Shown piece after piece: positions 10,499 to 21,832 of a DNA stretch of 64,000 nt. Numbering within the stretch: the stretch's first letter is position 1; every line of letters starts with the position of its first letter. A program made the translations under genes and the position numbers. The notes below the pieces were generated by a model. That model worked only from the letters and a program-made list of their open reading frames with translations, did no database searches and had not been told where the DNA came from. Source of the stretch: Peronospora farinosa (lineage: Eukaryota; Oomycota; Peronosporomycetes; Peronosporales; Peronosporaceae); NCBI GenBank assembly GCA_947646735.1, contig CANTFK010000270.1:186001-250000 (forward strand). The letters are read 5' to 3'.

Positions 10499-12726
10499 TC
10501 AATAACTTTGGCATACCGCCCCATAGGTCTTTTCACGACCCAAATGACCACCGATGGCGGTGTCATGTACCTCATAGAGGATACGATACTTCAGGTCCTC
10601 GTCATGAGGAACCGGAAGATCCGCCACATCTGTACGATAGTACAACAGCCCCTTATCGATAGAATATTGATGGAGGCTCGCACGTAATCGTGCCGACAAT
10701 TTAAAGTCGGAGTCTTTAAACTCATCACTGCCAAGAGCATGTAGCAACGCTATACAGTGATCATCTTTAGCATACGACGATCGAACGAGATCAATGATAG
10801 AAGACGAAAACGTCGTAACATGAGCAAGCTCATAGTCAGGTCTGCGTGACAACGCATCAGCCAAAGCATTTTGCTTGCCCGGCTTATATTTCACCTCGAA
10901 ATTATATTCGGCAAAGAATGACAGCCATCTGGCCATTCTCTGCGAAAGATGCGGCGACTGAGTCGTAGTGCGTAAAGACGCATGATCGGTATAGATCACA
11001 AAAGACTTTGAGCCCAGCAGATGAACTCTGAATTTGACCAAGGCATACTTCATCGCAAGTATCTCTTTGTCGTGAACTGGATAGTTCTTTTCTGCAGCTT
11101 TCAGCTGGCGAGATTCAAAAACGATTACACGCTCACGGCTTTCATCATCTGTTTGTAACAGAGCACTGCCAATGGCAAAATCCGACGCGTCACAGACGAC
11201 GCTAAACGGTCTGGCAAAGCCAATATAGGAGCATGAAGAAGGCTAGCCTTCACCGCTTGAAAAGCATCCTCATGTTCGGCATGCCAACACCATTCCACAT
11301 CCTTCTTAAGGAGATTGGATAACGGCCGAGCCATATCAGCGTAATTCTCGCTGTACTTGTGTAAGTAATTGGCAAGGCCAAGCCATTTACGCAAGTACTT
11401 CTGAGAATGTGGAAAAGGCCAGTCGACTATGGCTTTGACCTTGGCGGGATCCGCTATGAGGCCTCGTTTTCCAATGAAGCACCCTAGAAAGGTAATTTCT
11501 TCGGCCCCGAAGATGCACTTAGATGCATTAGCATATAATTTATTAGTGCGCATGCACTCGAGCACAGCTCGTAAATGAACAATATGGTTCTCAATATCTG
11601 ACCGCCCTTGTTCAGCTCGACAATGAACAAAAATGTCATCAAAGTACGTCTTTGCATAACTTCGATGGGGTCGAAACAATTGCTTCACCAAACGGTTAAA
11701 CGTAGCCGGAGCATTAGATAGCCCCTGGGGCATCACTAACCACTCTCAGAGCATACCGCTCGGAGTACTAACAGCAGTAAGCGGAATATCGCTAGCTCGC
11801 ATGAGCAATTGGTAATAACCATCGACTAAGTCGAGCTCACTGTACATGGTACAACCGACCATATTGTTCTGAAGAACATCCTTCCTAGGTATCGGTGTCT
11901 GTGCAGGTATAGTGGCCGCATTGAGCTTATTATAAGCATGTACGATACGCCATTTACCATTCGGTTTCTTAACACAGAAAGTGGATGCCGAGTGCGGAGA
12001 TTTGCTCTCGCGCACCATTCCTGCCGCGTGCTTTGAACGAAAGAACTCGTCAATGACGTCACACTGTTCTTTGGATAAAGGCCACTGCCGTGTTACGCAG
12101 TATTTGGTTCCGGGAACCAAGTCAATTTCATGACGTACACCCCTATCAAGTGGTAGAACCGACGGTGGATCGTGACACACCACGTCCTGGAATTCCTTAA
12201 CTAAAGGATAGTAGGTATCCGAAGGGTTCTTCAGAATAGATGCCCCACTACGTGCACTTAGTGCCGCTTTTGTATCTTCAATGACTGTCTCATCGACAAG
12301 CGAGGATGAGTTCAGCTCGAGGTTAGGTCGAATGACCACCATATCGGATAGAGCACCTGCCTTCAAGGCCTGATTAAATTCATCCACAGACATTTCGTCT
12401 AGCTCTAAAAGAGCATTTAATGATGGGAGGGCCTCAAGGTCAACCTCACCATCTACATCACCTGTCACTCCGTTGACCAGGGTGTACAACTGGTCACTAA
12501 CATTACTACGCGATAAAACAGACGCTTTGCGTCTCGCAGCCGCCATCTGGCGACGCTGCCGTCTCATTGACGAGACCGTACCATTAAAAGTAATTGGAAT
12601 ACCATCATCTCCAAGGTCAACAGATCCCTTGACCTTAAGCTGCCCTATGCGAGGGCCGATGTTAATATTGACATCCAGTGGGTCACTAGTACCAGTGACT
12701 TCACTAACAAGGTCATCAACCTTCAC
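10499..12726 (-). pseudogene. Element A reverse transcriptase and RNase H, decayed
   Basis: On -, RT starts after the repeat linker (12726 downward) with [20 protein letters not shown] and stops at GML (11746). It resumes at 11736 with [16 protein letters not shown] and [11 protein letters not shown] (YxDD), then frameshifts near 11130-11210. RNase H and the integrase zinc segment continue at 10499-11053 (VIYTDHASLRTT, HDTAIGGHLGREKTY). The breaks separate all the catalytic parts. Confidence 0.85.
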
Positions 12727-12852
12727 TTATTTTATTCGAGAGCCGATGTCATTACCGACATCGAGTGAGTCACTAGTACCAGTGACTTCACTAGCAAGGT
12801 CATCGACCTTCACTTGCTCTATACGAGAGCCGATGTCATTACCGACATCCAG
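12658..12852 (-). repeat. 87-bp tandem repeat in the A linker
   Basis: About two and a quarter copies of an 87-bp unit (starts 12658, 12745, 12832), 29 codons each, between protease and RT. The repeat peptide core is [13 protein letters not shown]. Confidence 0.8.
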
Positions 12853-12897
12853 TGTCTCAATATTACTTTGAGTATCCCTCAACGGAGTTCGTGCCGC

Positions 12898-14557
12898 TCA
12901 ACTAGGTGTCATTGAGCTTTGCTCGGCACTATTATTATTGACATTGGAGTTTATCAATTCAGACACTCCAATGTCCAGCACACTAACTGAATCAGTTAAT
13001 GGCTCGCGCCGATAGCACTTTTGTTTTCTAGCGAAGGCGGGTTCATGACTCTCCAAAGCTTCGCTAGGAACATTGCGCGTGGCGCCTAAGATTTTAAATC
13101 TCCAATCGATCCCTGGCTCATGGCGTTCCAGCCAGGCCATACCGAGAATAAGATCATATCGCGAGTCCAAATCTAGGACAAGACAGCGTTTAACGCTATT
13201 GAAGTCTAAGAACTTCACACCTAAGTTCAACGGAACTTTAGGAACGGCGACACGTACACCTGTTGCGAGACGAACGGTTATACTGTCACCCTCTTGCGCT
13301 TTTAGCGCTTCAGCATACAGCTTTCTTCCTTCAAGGGAACGACGTCGGACATATTTACCTGACGCCCCTAAGTAAATTATAATTGACCATGATTTCTCAA
13401 AACCCTTAACGGTTGCCGACACAACCAACAAGCCTGGCTTGTAATCTTGTTCCATGGAAGCATCCACAGAACCACCTGGGGATAAGCCCTGTTTACCTTT
13501 ACCTCCTAAAGATTCAACAGAACTTAGTTCTTTCCCAGTAGGGCGCCCCGCGCCTACTGGGAGTTGACGTTTTCCCCCTGCGGTGCTCGCCTTTTGGCTA
13601 GGAGCAGGGTTTCGGCTCTGCCGATTTGAACGTTGCTTTCGCAACGGACAGCTAGGGCGGAGATGCCTAGTGCTTCCGCACATGTAACATCTACGGATGT
13701 TACCTTGCTGCTCAGCAGCTTGAAGCTCAGCTTCTTCAGCATGGCTGAGGTCCATGGGTTCCGCCCTGTTAAAGGTATTTGATTGATACCATGGCAGACC
13801 ATATCAAGCAGATTTAAAAATTAAATTCAGCGTTTAACGCTATGCTTACTGCCTCTTCGAAAGTCGAAGGCTGGACACGGAAAACTTCCGTCCTGGGGAC
13901 CCCAGTACGAAGTCCTTCCATAAAAATGGTTACTCGGACTTCCTCTGCTAGTGGGTCCTGCTGCATAGCAGCAATGAGAGTTCTTAACTCTTGGACATAG
14001 TCCGACAATTCTTTCTTACCCTGTCGGGTAGCTAAGAAGCGTGAGCGCACACGATAAGCCTGATTAGGCGGTGCAAACACACAATAATTGCTTTTTAAGC
14101 ATTTCCCAGGTGGGGAATGCAGCATTTACAGAGACATCGCTCGTTAGAGCCCACTCTCTAGCTCTTCCACCGAGCTTCGAAATGGCCAAGCCAACTCGTT
14201 GCTTATCTGATACAAGCATGGCGGCATCCATTGCCATTTCAACTTCTCGGATCCAGAGGAGAAGATTTTCTCCCTCCTTCCCCTCAAAGGTCTTTACGTT
14301 CAAAACGAGTGGGCGAGCCTTTGGCTCTGCATCGGGCACAGGTACCGGGAGATGTACTGTGTAGGCGCCGCTGACGCTGCCTGGTCATGGACCTGCCCGA
14401 GGAGCGTTGCCTCATAACGCATAAAGGCCTCAAGGCGAGCATTTAGAACCTCGGGGCCTTGGGCCAAAAGGGCCTCGATTTGATCGGGCCCGACGAACGC
14501 AGATAGTTTATCTAAGGCGAGTCGTTGTGCCTCAGAGAGGTGATTTTGATTCTCCAT
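12898..14557 (-). pseudogene. Element A gag and protease, decayed
   Basis: Gag starts at the ATG at 14557 (MENQNHLSEAQRLALDKLSA) and shifts frame near 14360, and again near 14090 and 13810. Capsid-like sequence ([20 protein letters not shown]) and the CCHC knuckle [14 protein letters not shown] are readable. Gag and protease are one frame here (12898-13755), unlike in B. The protease active site reads IIIYLGASG where B has ILIDSGASG, so the catalytic Asp is lost. A stop follows at 12898. Confidence 0.85.
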
Positions 14558-14597
14558 TCTCACAGAGGGTCAGTCTTTAAAGACTCAGGTGTAAGAT

Positions 14598-14615
14598 TGA
14601 CTACAAGTGCTACCA
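14598..14615 (-). other. Primer-binding site of element A
   Basis: On the element strand TGGTAGCACTTGTAGTCA starts two bases after the 5' LTR. It opens with TGG, the complement of a tRNA CCA end. The matching tRNA would end in GTGCTACCA; I cannot name it. Confidence 0.5.
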
Positions 14616-14617
14616 AG

Positions 14618-15260
14618 TGTAGCGGAGCTGCACAGCTCTTTAGCCAGAGGAAGACTTTCGGCTGGAAGCCTCTTAGTTCTAGAGAACTAAATAGAGTTAA
14701 GGCTAAAAGCCACTTAGTTCTAAGGAACTAATTAAACGACTTAAAGTCACCCTGTTCTAAGGAACGTAGGAGAGAGACTTTTAGTCAGTCAAGCAATAAG
14801 CTTAAGGTTCAGAGAACCAACGCACAGAGTGCAAGAACAAGCTAGAAGCTTAGGGGTTCAGAGAACCAACGCACGAAGTGCACAAGAGAACAAGTCAGAA
14901 CGACTTGCGATCTTAAACTCAAAAGGAGAACTGATTTTATTTATGCTTTAAGATTTTATGAATAGTCCTACTCTAAGTACACTACACTAGATTAATTACT
15001 ATAATAGTAATTATTATATGCAGACTTTGCTATTGGACGACGTATCGTCTAAACATCTGTGTATGATGTACTTAGTACAGCGTTATCGATTTATCGAATC
15101 CTAATCGATAAGATACGGTATTACCGAATACCGTATCTTTAACGCTCATACTTAATACCTCTCTAAAGAGAAGTATCATAATGCATTATATGCAATACAA
15201 AGGGGAGTTTAACCGTAAACTCTCGGAAAGACGCTACAACCGTCGTGTAACCCCGTTACA
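14618..15260 (-). repeat. LTR2 (5' LTR of A and 3' LTR of B)
   Basis: 643 bp, TGTA...TACA, shared between A and B. It is the most divergent of the four LTRs (for example GTAGGAGAGAGAC where the others have GAGGAAAGA(A/G)AC). Confidence 0.9.
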
Positions 15261-15272
15261 CCCTCCCCCACC
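15261..15272 (-). other. Polypurine tract of element B
   Basis: GGTGGGGGAGGG on the element strand, immediately next to LTR2. Confidence 0.7.
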
Positions 15273-15372
15273 AGACTGACGTTCCCATAGAATGTCACTC
15301 GACATCTTTCCTCTTAGAGGTAGTGCTTTAGCGAACGTTTAAAACCTCACGGTTTGTTCACGGCACACTAAC

Positions 15373-16554
15373 ATGACGCCTCCTGGCAGTGAGTCACAGA
15401 CTCTTCGGGACCTCATTGAAGACGACCTTGACGAAGCGGTTGATTACGAAAGTGACACCGTCTTTGTGGGACCCGATGGGTCCCCTTTAGCCACCCTCAC
15501 GGGTGAAGATGACACTAGTCATGCACCGAATCCGTTCCCTGAACGTGGTGCTGCAGATGCGCTAACAGCGTTACGTGACCCGCCTGACGTATCATCAACG
15601 GTAACGGTTACCAACCCACTCGACGAGCAGCAACAGCAGACCATCGACCAAGAGGAAGGCGCCAAGCGCCGGACGAAGAATATGGCGAGACTTCAGGACC
15701 ACCGACAGTACAGGTTCAAACCACCTACGGTGGAAGAACGCCTAAAGGAGGCATCTGGACATTCCCTTTCTGGCTGGGCCATTGGGCCTGAGGCCATTTC
15801 ACCTGAGGATGTTGCAACGCGAACGGCACTTCGACAACGATATCTGGAACCCCACATTACTACACAAAGCCAATACTTGGCACGCCTTAACAGGCAAGTG
15901 CGCGGTGCGCCAGTTCCTCCCATAAAGGGTGTTCCCATCCTTCTGTTCGCGGGGGAAACCGAGGACGAAGAAGACACGGCTTTTAGCCGCTGGGCGCATT
16001 ATGCGCGACGTTTAAGCAGCATGTGGGCCCTACGGGCAAGTGCCGATGTGGCAGATGTTCGACTCGAGCGGAAGATGCGTTACGATTACGCTAAATTGAA
16101 GGCCCGGGGAAAATTGAAATCCCAACGAACGCATTATGCGTCTGCTACCCAGCAGCCCAATGTTTCGGCTACACCTGTAGCCGCGAGTCCACGACAGGCC
16201 GAGGCCGCTAACCCGCCCACCCCCACCATTACTGGTGAGAAGCGTCAGCGCCAACAGGCTGACCCTGCGCACGACGCTCAAAAACGTCCACGGCGTATGG
16301 GCAATCCTGCCGAAGGGGAATCTCAAACTCCCATGAGTTCCACGACTCGGGATAACCCCGCCACTTTACCAGATACTGGTTTTGACCATGGCGGCGACGT
16401 TTCTGCAATAGACGTTCCACATGGAACTGAAGGTTCCCCTGCGCATCGAGCAAAGCCGGAGGAGGCCGGTGTATCGGCACAAGCTCATGCCGAGCTTGTT
16501 CAAGAGGTGCGGTCCCTCCGTGAGGAGAGTGCAGACGATGAACTCCCGGCTTGA
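15373..16554 (+). CDS. Element B antisense ORF (aORF), 393 residues as read
   Basis: This is the longest aORF copy in the array. The ATG lies 113 bp inside the LTR junction. It starts MTPPGSESQTLRDLIEDDLD, then acidic VDYESDTVFVGPDGSP, then a middle with SLSGWAIGPEAISPEDVATR, IKGVPILLFAGETEDEEDTAF and WAHYARRLSSMWALRASAD, then a long Pro/Ala/Thr-rich stretch with basic KRQRQQ and QKRPRRMG (possible nuclear signal). It stops at 16554 because of one extra base near 16525. In the other frame the coiled-coil tail continues to TAG at 16655-16657, as in A and C. About residues 285-369 lie opposite the chromodomain. I know no family for it. It could be a genuine second gene of the element or an overlap kept by coincidence. 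Confidence 0.6.
   Translation: MTPPGSESQTLRDLIEDDLDEAVDYESDTVFVGPDGSPLATLTGEDDTSHAPNPFPERGAADALTALRDPPDVSSTVTVTNPLDEQQQQTIDQEEGAKRRTKNMARLQDHRQYRFKPPTVEERLKEASGHSLSGWAIGPEAISPEDVATRTALRQRYLEPHITTQSQYLARLNRQVRGAPVPPIKGVPILLFAGETEDEEDTAFSRWAHYARRLSSMWALRASADVADVRLERKMRYDYAKLKARGKLKSQRTHYASATQQPNVSATPVAASPRQAEAANPPTPTITGEKRQRQQADPAHDAQKRPRRMGNPAEGESQTPMSSTTRDNPATLPDTGFDHGGDVSAIDVPHGTEGSPAHRAKPEEAGVSAQAHAELVQEVRSLREESADDELPA
16229..16480 (-). pseudogene. Element B chromodomain
   Basis: FHVERLLQKRRRHGQNQYLV followed by KWRGYPESWNSWEFE is a typical chromodomain. It is separated from the integrase frame by the one-base insertion near 16525 that also truncates the antisense frame. The frame is otherwise open down to 16229. 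Confidence 0.8.
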
Positions 16555-17948
16555 GTCCCTGGAAGAGAGTCGGACCCGAATGCAGGGTCAGCTTGACCTG
16601 TTGGTGCAGATGCTTCGTCCCGCGACAATGCCAATGGGCTCGGCGCGAGCGCCTTAGCGTTTATTTGGGACGGATCCCGATATGGTTTCAGCATGCCGAC
16701 ATAGAACACAGGATGTGTACGCAATTTGCGCGGCAAATTAAGCGTATACGCTGTGCCTTTCTTGGCAATGACCGTAAAGGGTCCGATAAAGCGCGGACGC
16801 AACTTCGTCTTAAAGACAGCGGATACTACATTGGTAGGTAGATTTTTAGCATTTAGTAATACTTGGTCTCCGACCTCATAATCATTAATACAACCTCTGC
16901 CTTTCGCATCTGCATATTCCTTTTGTTTATCTTGACTATCAGCCATTGCATCTTGCACATGTCGTAAGACATTTAGTCGCGTTGCGAGAAACGCATTTAC
17001 CTGTTTCTTAACAGTATTAGGGCTGACATCAGCAAGCCGATCGGCAACCTCTCCCCCACCAAGCCCTGAACCACTCGGTGGTAGCGTTAACGGAACGCGT
17101 GGGTGTGTGAGACCATTCACATAGAACGGAGTGTAGCCGGTAGAGGCGTGCACGGAGTTATTGAGTGCAAACTCAACTACAGGGAGCATAGCGCTCCATC
17201 GCTTAGGCGTTTCAGCACAAACGCTGCGGAGGATATCTTCAACAACGCGATTTACGCGTTCGGTTTGACCATCGGTCTGCGGATGATCCGCTGTGGACAT
17301 GTCCAAACGGGTGCCCAGCACCTGGAAGACGGACTTCCAAAATTTACTCGTAAAACGAGGATCACGATCAGAAACAATTGCCACTGGCAAGCCATGTTGG
17401 CGAAACACTCGATCGATAAACAGCTCCGCTGTACCCACACCATCGATCGAATCTGGCACAGCCGCTAAGTGAGCCATCTTGCTCAAACGGTCAACAAAGA
17501 CCACAATACCTGTATTGCCATGCGAATCTTTCGGTAGGCCAAATACAAAGTCCATACTAATGGACTCCCAGCACCCAGTGGGAATAGGCAAACTAGCCAG
17601 CGGCGCTGCCGAATGGGGCGAGGGTTTCACCCGTTGACACGTTTCACACGTACGCACATATGTGCTCACCCATTTATATAATTTGGGCCACCAATAACTT
17701 TGGCATACTGCCCCATAGGTCTTTTCACGACCCAAATGACCACCGATGGCGGTGTCATGTACCTCATAGAGGATACGATACTTCAGGTCCTCGTCATGAG
17801 GAACCACAATACGCGGAGGATCCGCCACATCTGTACGATAGTACAACAGCCCCTCATCGATAGAATATCGATGGAGGCTCGCACGTAATCGTGCCGACAA
17901 TTTAATGTCCGAGTCTTTAAACTCATCACTGCCAAGAGCATGTAGCAA
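16500..17948 (-). CDS. Element B integrase (intact core, separated by frameshifts)
   Basis: 482 codons are open. The zinc-binding H2C2 segment is complete (HDTAIGGHLGREKTY, then CETCQRVKP). The catalytic triad is present: Asp in SMDFVFGLPKD, Asp in IVSDRDPRFTSKFW and Glu in [17 protein letters not shown]. The C-terminal GPF/Y module RPRFIGPFTVIAKK and HPVFYVGMLKPY follow. It would insert the cDNA copy of the element. It has lost its natural link to RNase H (frameshift near 17980) and to the chromodomain (near 16525). Confidence 0.85.
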   Translation of the reverse strand: MLHALGSDEFKDSDIKLSARLRASLHRYSIDEGLLYYRTDVADPPRIVVPHDEDLKYRILYEVHDTAIGGHLGREKTYGAVCQSYWWPKLYKWVSTYVRTCETCQRVKPSPHSAAPLASLPIPTGCWESISMDFVFGLPKDSHGNTGIVVFVDRLSKMAHLAAVPDSIDGVGTAELFIDRVFRQHGLPVAIVSDRDPRFTSKFWKSVFQVLGTRLDMSTADHPQTDGQTERVNRVVEDILRSVCAETPKRWSAMLPVVEFALNNSVHASTGYTPFYVNGLTHPRVPLTLPPSGSGLGGGEVADRLADVSPNTVKKQVNAFLATRLNVLRHVQDAMADSQDKQKEYADAKGRGCINDYEVGDQVLLNAKNLPTNVVSAVFKTKLRPRFIGPFTVIAKKGTAYTLNLPRKLRTHPVFYVGMLKPYRDPSQINAKALAPSPLALSRDEASAPTGQADPAFGSDSLPGTQAGSSSSALSSRRDRTS

Positions 17949-17967
17949 CGCTATACAGTGATCATCT

Positions 17968-18687
17968 TTAGCATACGCCGATACGAATGAGATCGGTGAT
18001 AGAAGACGACAACGTCGTCACATGAGCAAGCTCATAGTCAGGTCTGCGTGACAACGCATCAGCCAAAGCATTTTGCTTGCCCGGCTTATATTTCACCTCG
18101 AAATTATATTCGGCAAAGAATGACAGCCATCTGGCCATTCTCTGCGAGAGATGCGGCGACTGAGTCGCAGTGCGTAACGACGCATGATCGGTATAGATCA
18201 CAAAAGGCTTTGAGCCCAGCAGATGAACTCTGAATTTGACCAGGGCATACTTCATCGCAAGTAGCTCTTTGTCATGAACTGGATAGTTCTTTTCTGCAGC
18301 TTTCAGCTGGCGAGATTCAAAAGCGATTACACGCTCACGGCCTTCATCATCTGTTTGTAACAGAGCACTGCCAATGGCAAAATCCGACGCGTCACAGACG
18401 ACGCTAAACGGTCGGTCAGGGTCTGGCAAAGCCAAAATAGGAGCATGTAGAAGGCTCGCCTTCACCGCTTGAAAAGCATCTTCGTGTTCGGCATGCCAAC
18501 ACCATTCCACATCCTTTTTAAGGAGATTGGATAACGGCCGAGCCATATCAGCGTAATTCTCGCTATACTTGTGTAAGTAATTGGCAAGGCCAAGCCATTT
18601 ACGCAAGTCCTTCTGAGACTGTGGAACAGGCCAATCGACTATGGCTTTGACCTTGGCGGGATCCGCTCTGTAGGCCTCGCTTCCCAA
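17968..18687 (-). pseudogene. Element B RNase H segment
   Basis: Contains the RT connection ([20 protein letters not shown]) and RNase H motifs FSVVCDASDFAIGSALLQ, DKELLAMKYALVKF and VIYTDHASLRTA, with all acidic ligands present. A one-base insertion near 18670 separates it from RT. Another lesion near 17980 gives the false end DLIRIGVC. Confidence 0.85.
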
Positions 18688-20680
18688 TGAAGCACCCTAG
18701 AAAGGGAATTTCTTCGGCCCCGAAGATGCACTTAGATGCATTAGCATATAATTTATTAGTGCGCATGCACTCGAGCACAGCTCGTAAATGAACAATATGG
18801 TTCTCAATATCTGACCGCCCATGTTCAGCTCGACTATGGACAAAAATGTCATCAAAGTACGTCTGTGCATAACTTCGATGGGGTCGAAACAATTGCGTCA
18901 CCAAACGGTTAAACGTAGCCGGAGCATTAGATAGCCCCTGGGGCATCACTAACCACTCCCAGAGCATACCGCTCGGAGTACTAACAGCAGTAAGCGGAAT
19001 ATCACTAGCTCGCATGAGCAATTGGTAATAACCATCGACTAAGTCGAGCGCACTGTACATGGTACAACCGACCATATTGTTCTGAAGAACATCCTTTCTA
19101 GGTATTGGCGTCTGTGCAGGTATAGTGGCTGCATTGAGCTTATTATAAGCATGAACGATACGCCATTTACCATTCGGTTTCTTAACACAGAAAGTGGGTG
19201 TCGAGTGCGGAGATTTACTCTCGCGCACCATGCCCGCCGCGTGCTTTGCACGAAAGAACTCGTCAATGACGTCACACTGTTCTTTGGGTAAAGGCCACTG
19301 CCGTGTTACACAGTATTTGGTTCCGGGAACCAAGTCAATTTCATGACGTACACCCCTATCAGGTGGTAGAACCGACGGTGGATCGTGACACACCACGTCC
19401 TGGAATTCCTTAACTAAAGGATAGTAGGGATCTGAAGGGTTCTTCAGAATAGATGCCCCACTACGTGCACTTAGTGCCGCTTTTGTATCTTCAAGGACTG
19501 TCTCATCGACAAGCGAGGATGAGTTCAGCTCGAGGTTAGGTCGAATGACCACCATATCGGATAGAGCACCTGCCTTCAAGGCCTGATGAAATTCATCCAC
19601 AGACATTTCGTCTAGCTCTAAAAGAGCATTTAATGATGGGAGGGCCTCAAGGTCAACCTCACCATCTACATCACCTGTCACTCCGTTGACCAGGGTGTAC
19701 AACTGGTCACTGACATTACTATGCGATAAAACAGACGCTTTGCGTCTCGCAGCCGCCATCTGGCGACGCTGCCGTCTCATTGACGAGACCGTACTCTTCA
19801 AAGTACTTGGGATATTATCATCCCCAAGGTCAACAGACCCCTTGTCATTTACCTGCCCTATGCGAGGGCCGATGTCAATATTGACATCCAGTGGGTCACT
19901 AGTACCAGTGACTTCACTAACAAGGTCATCGACCTTCACTTGCTCTATACGAGAGCCGATGTCATTACCGACATCCAGTGAGTCACTAGTACCAGTGACT
20001 TCACTAACAAGGTCATCGACCTTCACTTGCTCTATACGAGAGCCGATGTCATTACCGACATCCAGTGTCTCAATATTACTTTGAGTATCACTCAACGGAG
20101 TACGTGCCGTTCCACTAGGTGTCATTGAGCTCTGCTCGACACTATTATTGTTGACATTGGAGTTTATCAACTCAGACACTCCAATGTCCAGCACACTAAC
20201 TGAATCAGTTAATGGCTCGCGCCAATAGCACTTTTGTTTTCTAGCGAAGGTGGGTTCATGACTCTCCAAAGCTTCGCTAGGAACATTGCGCGTTGCGCCT
20301 AAAGTTTTGGATCTCCAATCGATCCACGGCTCATGGCGTTCCAGCCAGGCCATACCGAGAATGAGATCATATCTCGAGTCCAAATCTAGGACAAGACAGC
20401 GTTCAACGCTATTGAAGTCTAAGAACTTCACACCTAAGTTCAACGGAACTTTAGGAACGGTGACACGTACACCGGTCGCGAGACGCACGGTTATACTGTC
20501 ACCCTCTTGCGCTTCTAGCGCCTCAGCATACAGCTTACTTCCTTCAAGGGAACGACGTCGGACATAATTACCTGACGCCCCTGAGTCAATTAAAATTGAC
20601 CATGGTTTCTCAAAACCCTTAACGGTTGCCGACACAACCAACAAGCCTGGCTTGTAATCTTGTTCTATGGGAGCATCCAC
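18599..20680 (-). CDS. Element B protease, repeat linker and reverse transcriptase
   Basis: 693 codons are open. The protease active site is [12 protein letters not shown] (Asp at about residue 32), followed by [18 protein letters not shown] linker with 29-residue repeats comes next, then RT with [31 protein letters not shown] and [11 protein letters not shown] (YxDD at about residue 608). This is the best preserved catalytic stretch in the array. The end ([14 protein letters not shown]) is out of frame because of the insertion near 18670. The true start is probably gag, since a deletion near 20785 breaks gag-protease continuity. Confidence 0.85.
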   Translation of the reverse strand: MDAPIEQDYKPGLLVVSATVKGFEKPWSILIDSGASGNYVRRRSLEGSKLYAEALEAQEGDSITVRLATGVRVTVPKVPLNLGVKFLDFNSVERCLVLDLDSRYDLILGMAWLERHEPWIDWRSKTLGATRNVPSEALESHEPTFARKQKCYWREPLTDSVSVLDIGVSELINSNVNNNSVEQSSMTPSGTARTPLSDTQSNIETLDVGNDIGSRIEQVKVDDLVSEVTGTSDSLDVGNDIGSRIEQVKVDDLVSEVTGTSDPLDVNIDIGPRIGQVNDKGSVDLGDDNIPSTLKSTVSSMRRQRRQMAAARRKASVLSHSNVSDQLYTLVNGVTGDVDGEVDLEALPSLNALLELDEMSVDEFHQALKAGALSDMVVIRPNLELNSSSLVDETVLEDTKAALSARSGASILKNPSDPYYPLVKEFQDVVCHDPPSVLPPDRGVRHEIDLVPGTKYCVTRQWPLPKEQCDVIDEFFRAKHAAGMVRESKSPHSTPTFCVKKPNGKWRIVHAYNKLNAATIPAQTPIPRKDVLQNNMVGCTMYSALDLVDGYYQLLMRASDIPLTAVSTPSGMLWEWLVMPQGLSNAPATFNRLVTQLFRPHRSYAQTYFDDIFVHSRAEHGRSDIENHIVHLRAVLECMRTNKLYANASKCIFGAEEIPFLGCFIGKRGLQSGSRQGQSHSRLACSTVSEGLA
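19871..20065 (-). repeat. 87-bp tandem repeat in the B linker
   Basis: Units start at 19871, 19958 and 20045. The second and third are almost identical. Being 29 codons long, the repeat keeps the frame. Confidence 0.85.
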
Positions 20681-20766
20681 AGAACCACCTGGGGCTAAGC
20701 CCTGTTTACCTTTACCTCCTAAAGATTCAACAGAACTTAGTTCTTTCCCAGTAGGGCGCCCCGCGC

Positions 20767-21772
20767 CTACTGGGAGTTGACGTTTTCCCCTGCGGTGCTC
20801 GCCTTTTGGCTAGGAGCAGGGTTTCGGCTCTGCCGATTTGAACGTTGCTTTCGCAACGGACAGCTAGGGCGGAGATGCCTAGTGCTTCCGCACATGTAAC
20901 ATCTACGGATGTTACCTTGCTGCTCAGCAGCTTGAAGCTCAGCTTCTTCAGCATGGCTGAGGTCCATGGGTTCCGCCCTGTTAGAGGTATTTGATTGATA
21001 CCAGGGCAGACCATATCGAGCAGATTTAAAATTAAATTCAGCGTTAAACGCTATGCTTACTGCCTCCTCGAAAGTCGAAGGCTGGACACGGAAAACTTCC
21101 GTCCTGGCGACCCCAGTACGAAGTCCTTCCATAAAAATGGTTACTCGGACTTCCTCTGCTAGTGGGTCCTGCTGCATAGCAGCAATGAGAGTTCTCAACT
21201 CTTGGACATAGTCCGACAATTCTTTCTTACCCTGTCGGGTAGCTAAGAAGCGTGAGCGCACACGATAAGCCTGATTAGGCGGTGCAAACACACAAGTTAA
21301 TTGCTTTTTAAGCATTTCCCATGTGGGGAATGCAGCATTTACAGAGACATCGCTCGTTAGAGCCCACTCTCTAGCTCTTCCACCGAGCTTCGAAATGGCC
21401 AAGCCAACTCGTTGCTTATCTGATACAAGCATGGCGGCATCCATTGCCATTTCAACTTCTCGGATCCAGAGGAGAAGATTTTCTCCCTCCTTCCCCTCAA
21501 AGGTCTTTACGTTTAAAACAAGTGGGCGAGCCTTTGGCTCTGCATCGGGCACAGGTACCGGGAGATGTACTGTGTAGGCGCAGCTGACGCTGCCTGGTCA
21601 TGGACCTGCCCGAGGAGCGTTAGCCTCATAACGCATAAAGGCCTCAAGGCGAGCATTTAGAACCTCCGGGCCTTGGAACAAAAGAGCCTCGATTTGATCG
21701 GGCCCAACGAACGCAGATAATTTATCTAAGTGCAAGTCGTTGCGCCTCAGAGAGGTGATTTTGATTCTCCAT
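20767..21772 (-). pseudogene. Element B gag
   Basis: The gag ATG is at 21772, the same place as in A and C. A break near 21590-21610 separates the first ~60 residues from an open 261-codon stretch (20767-21552). That stretch holds capsid sequence ([40 protein letters not shown]) and the CCHC zinc knuckle [14 protein letters not shown]. The frame ends early because a run of five C in A and C is four C here (about 20785). Without that deletion, gag would run into protease as in A. Confidence 0.85.
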
Positions 21773-21812
21773 TCTCACAGAGGGTCAGTCTTTAAAGACT
21801 CAGGTGTAGGAT

Positions 21813-21830
21813 TGACTACAAGTGCTACCA
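21813..21830 (-). other. Primer-binding site of element B
   Basis: Same sequence and two-base spacing from the LTR as in element A. Confidence 0.5.
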
Positions 21831-21832
21831 AG

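Noticed and set aside
19686..20084. 132-residue + frames opposite the linker repeats (also 12473-12871 and 26867-27265)
   Set aside because: Open only because the opposite strand is an in-frame repeat; the peptide is a reflection of that repeat. Unlike the aORF, it has no counterpart in E1.
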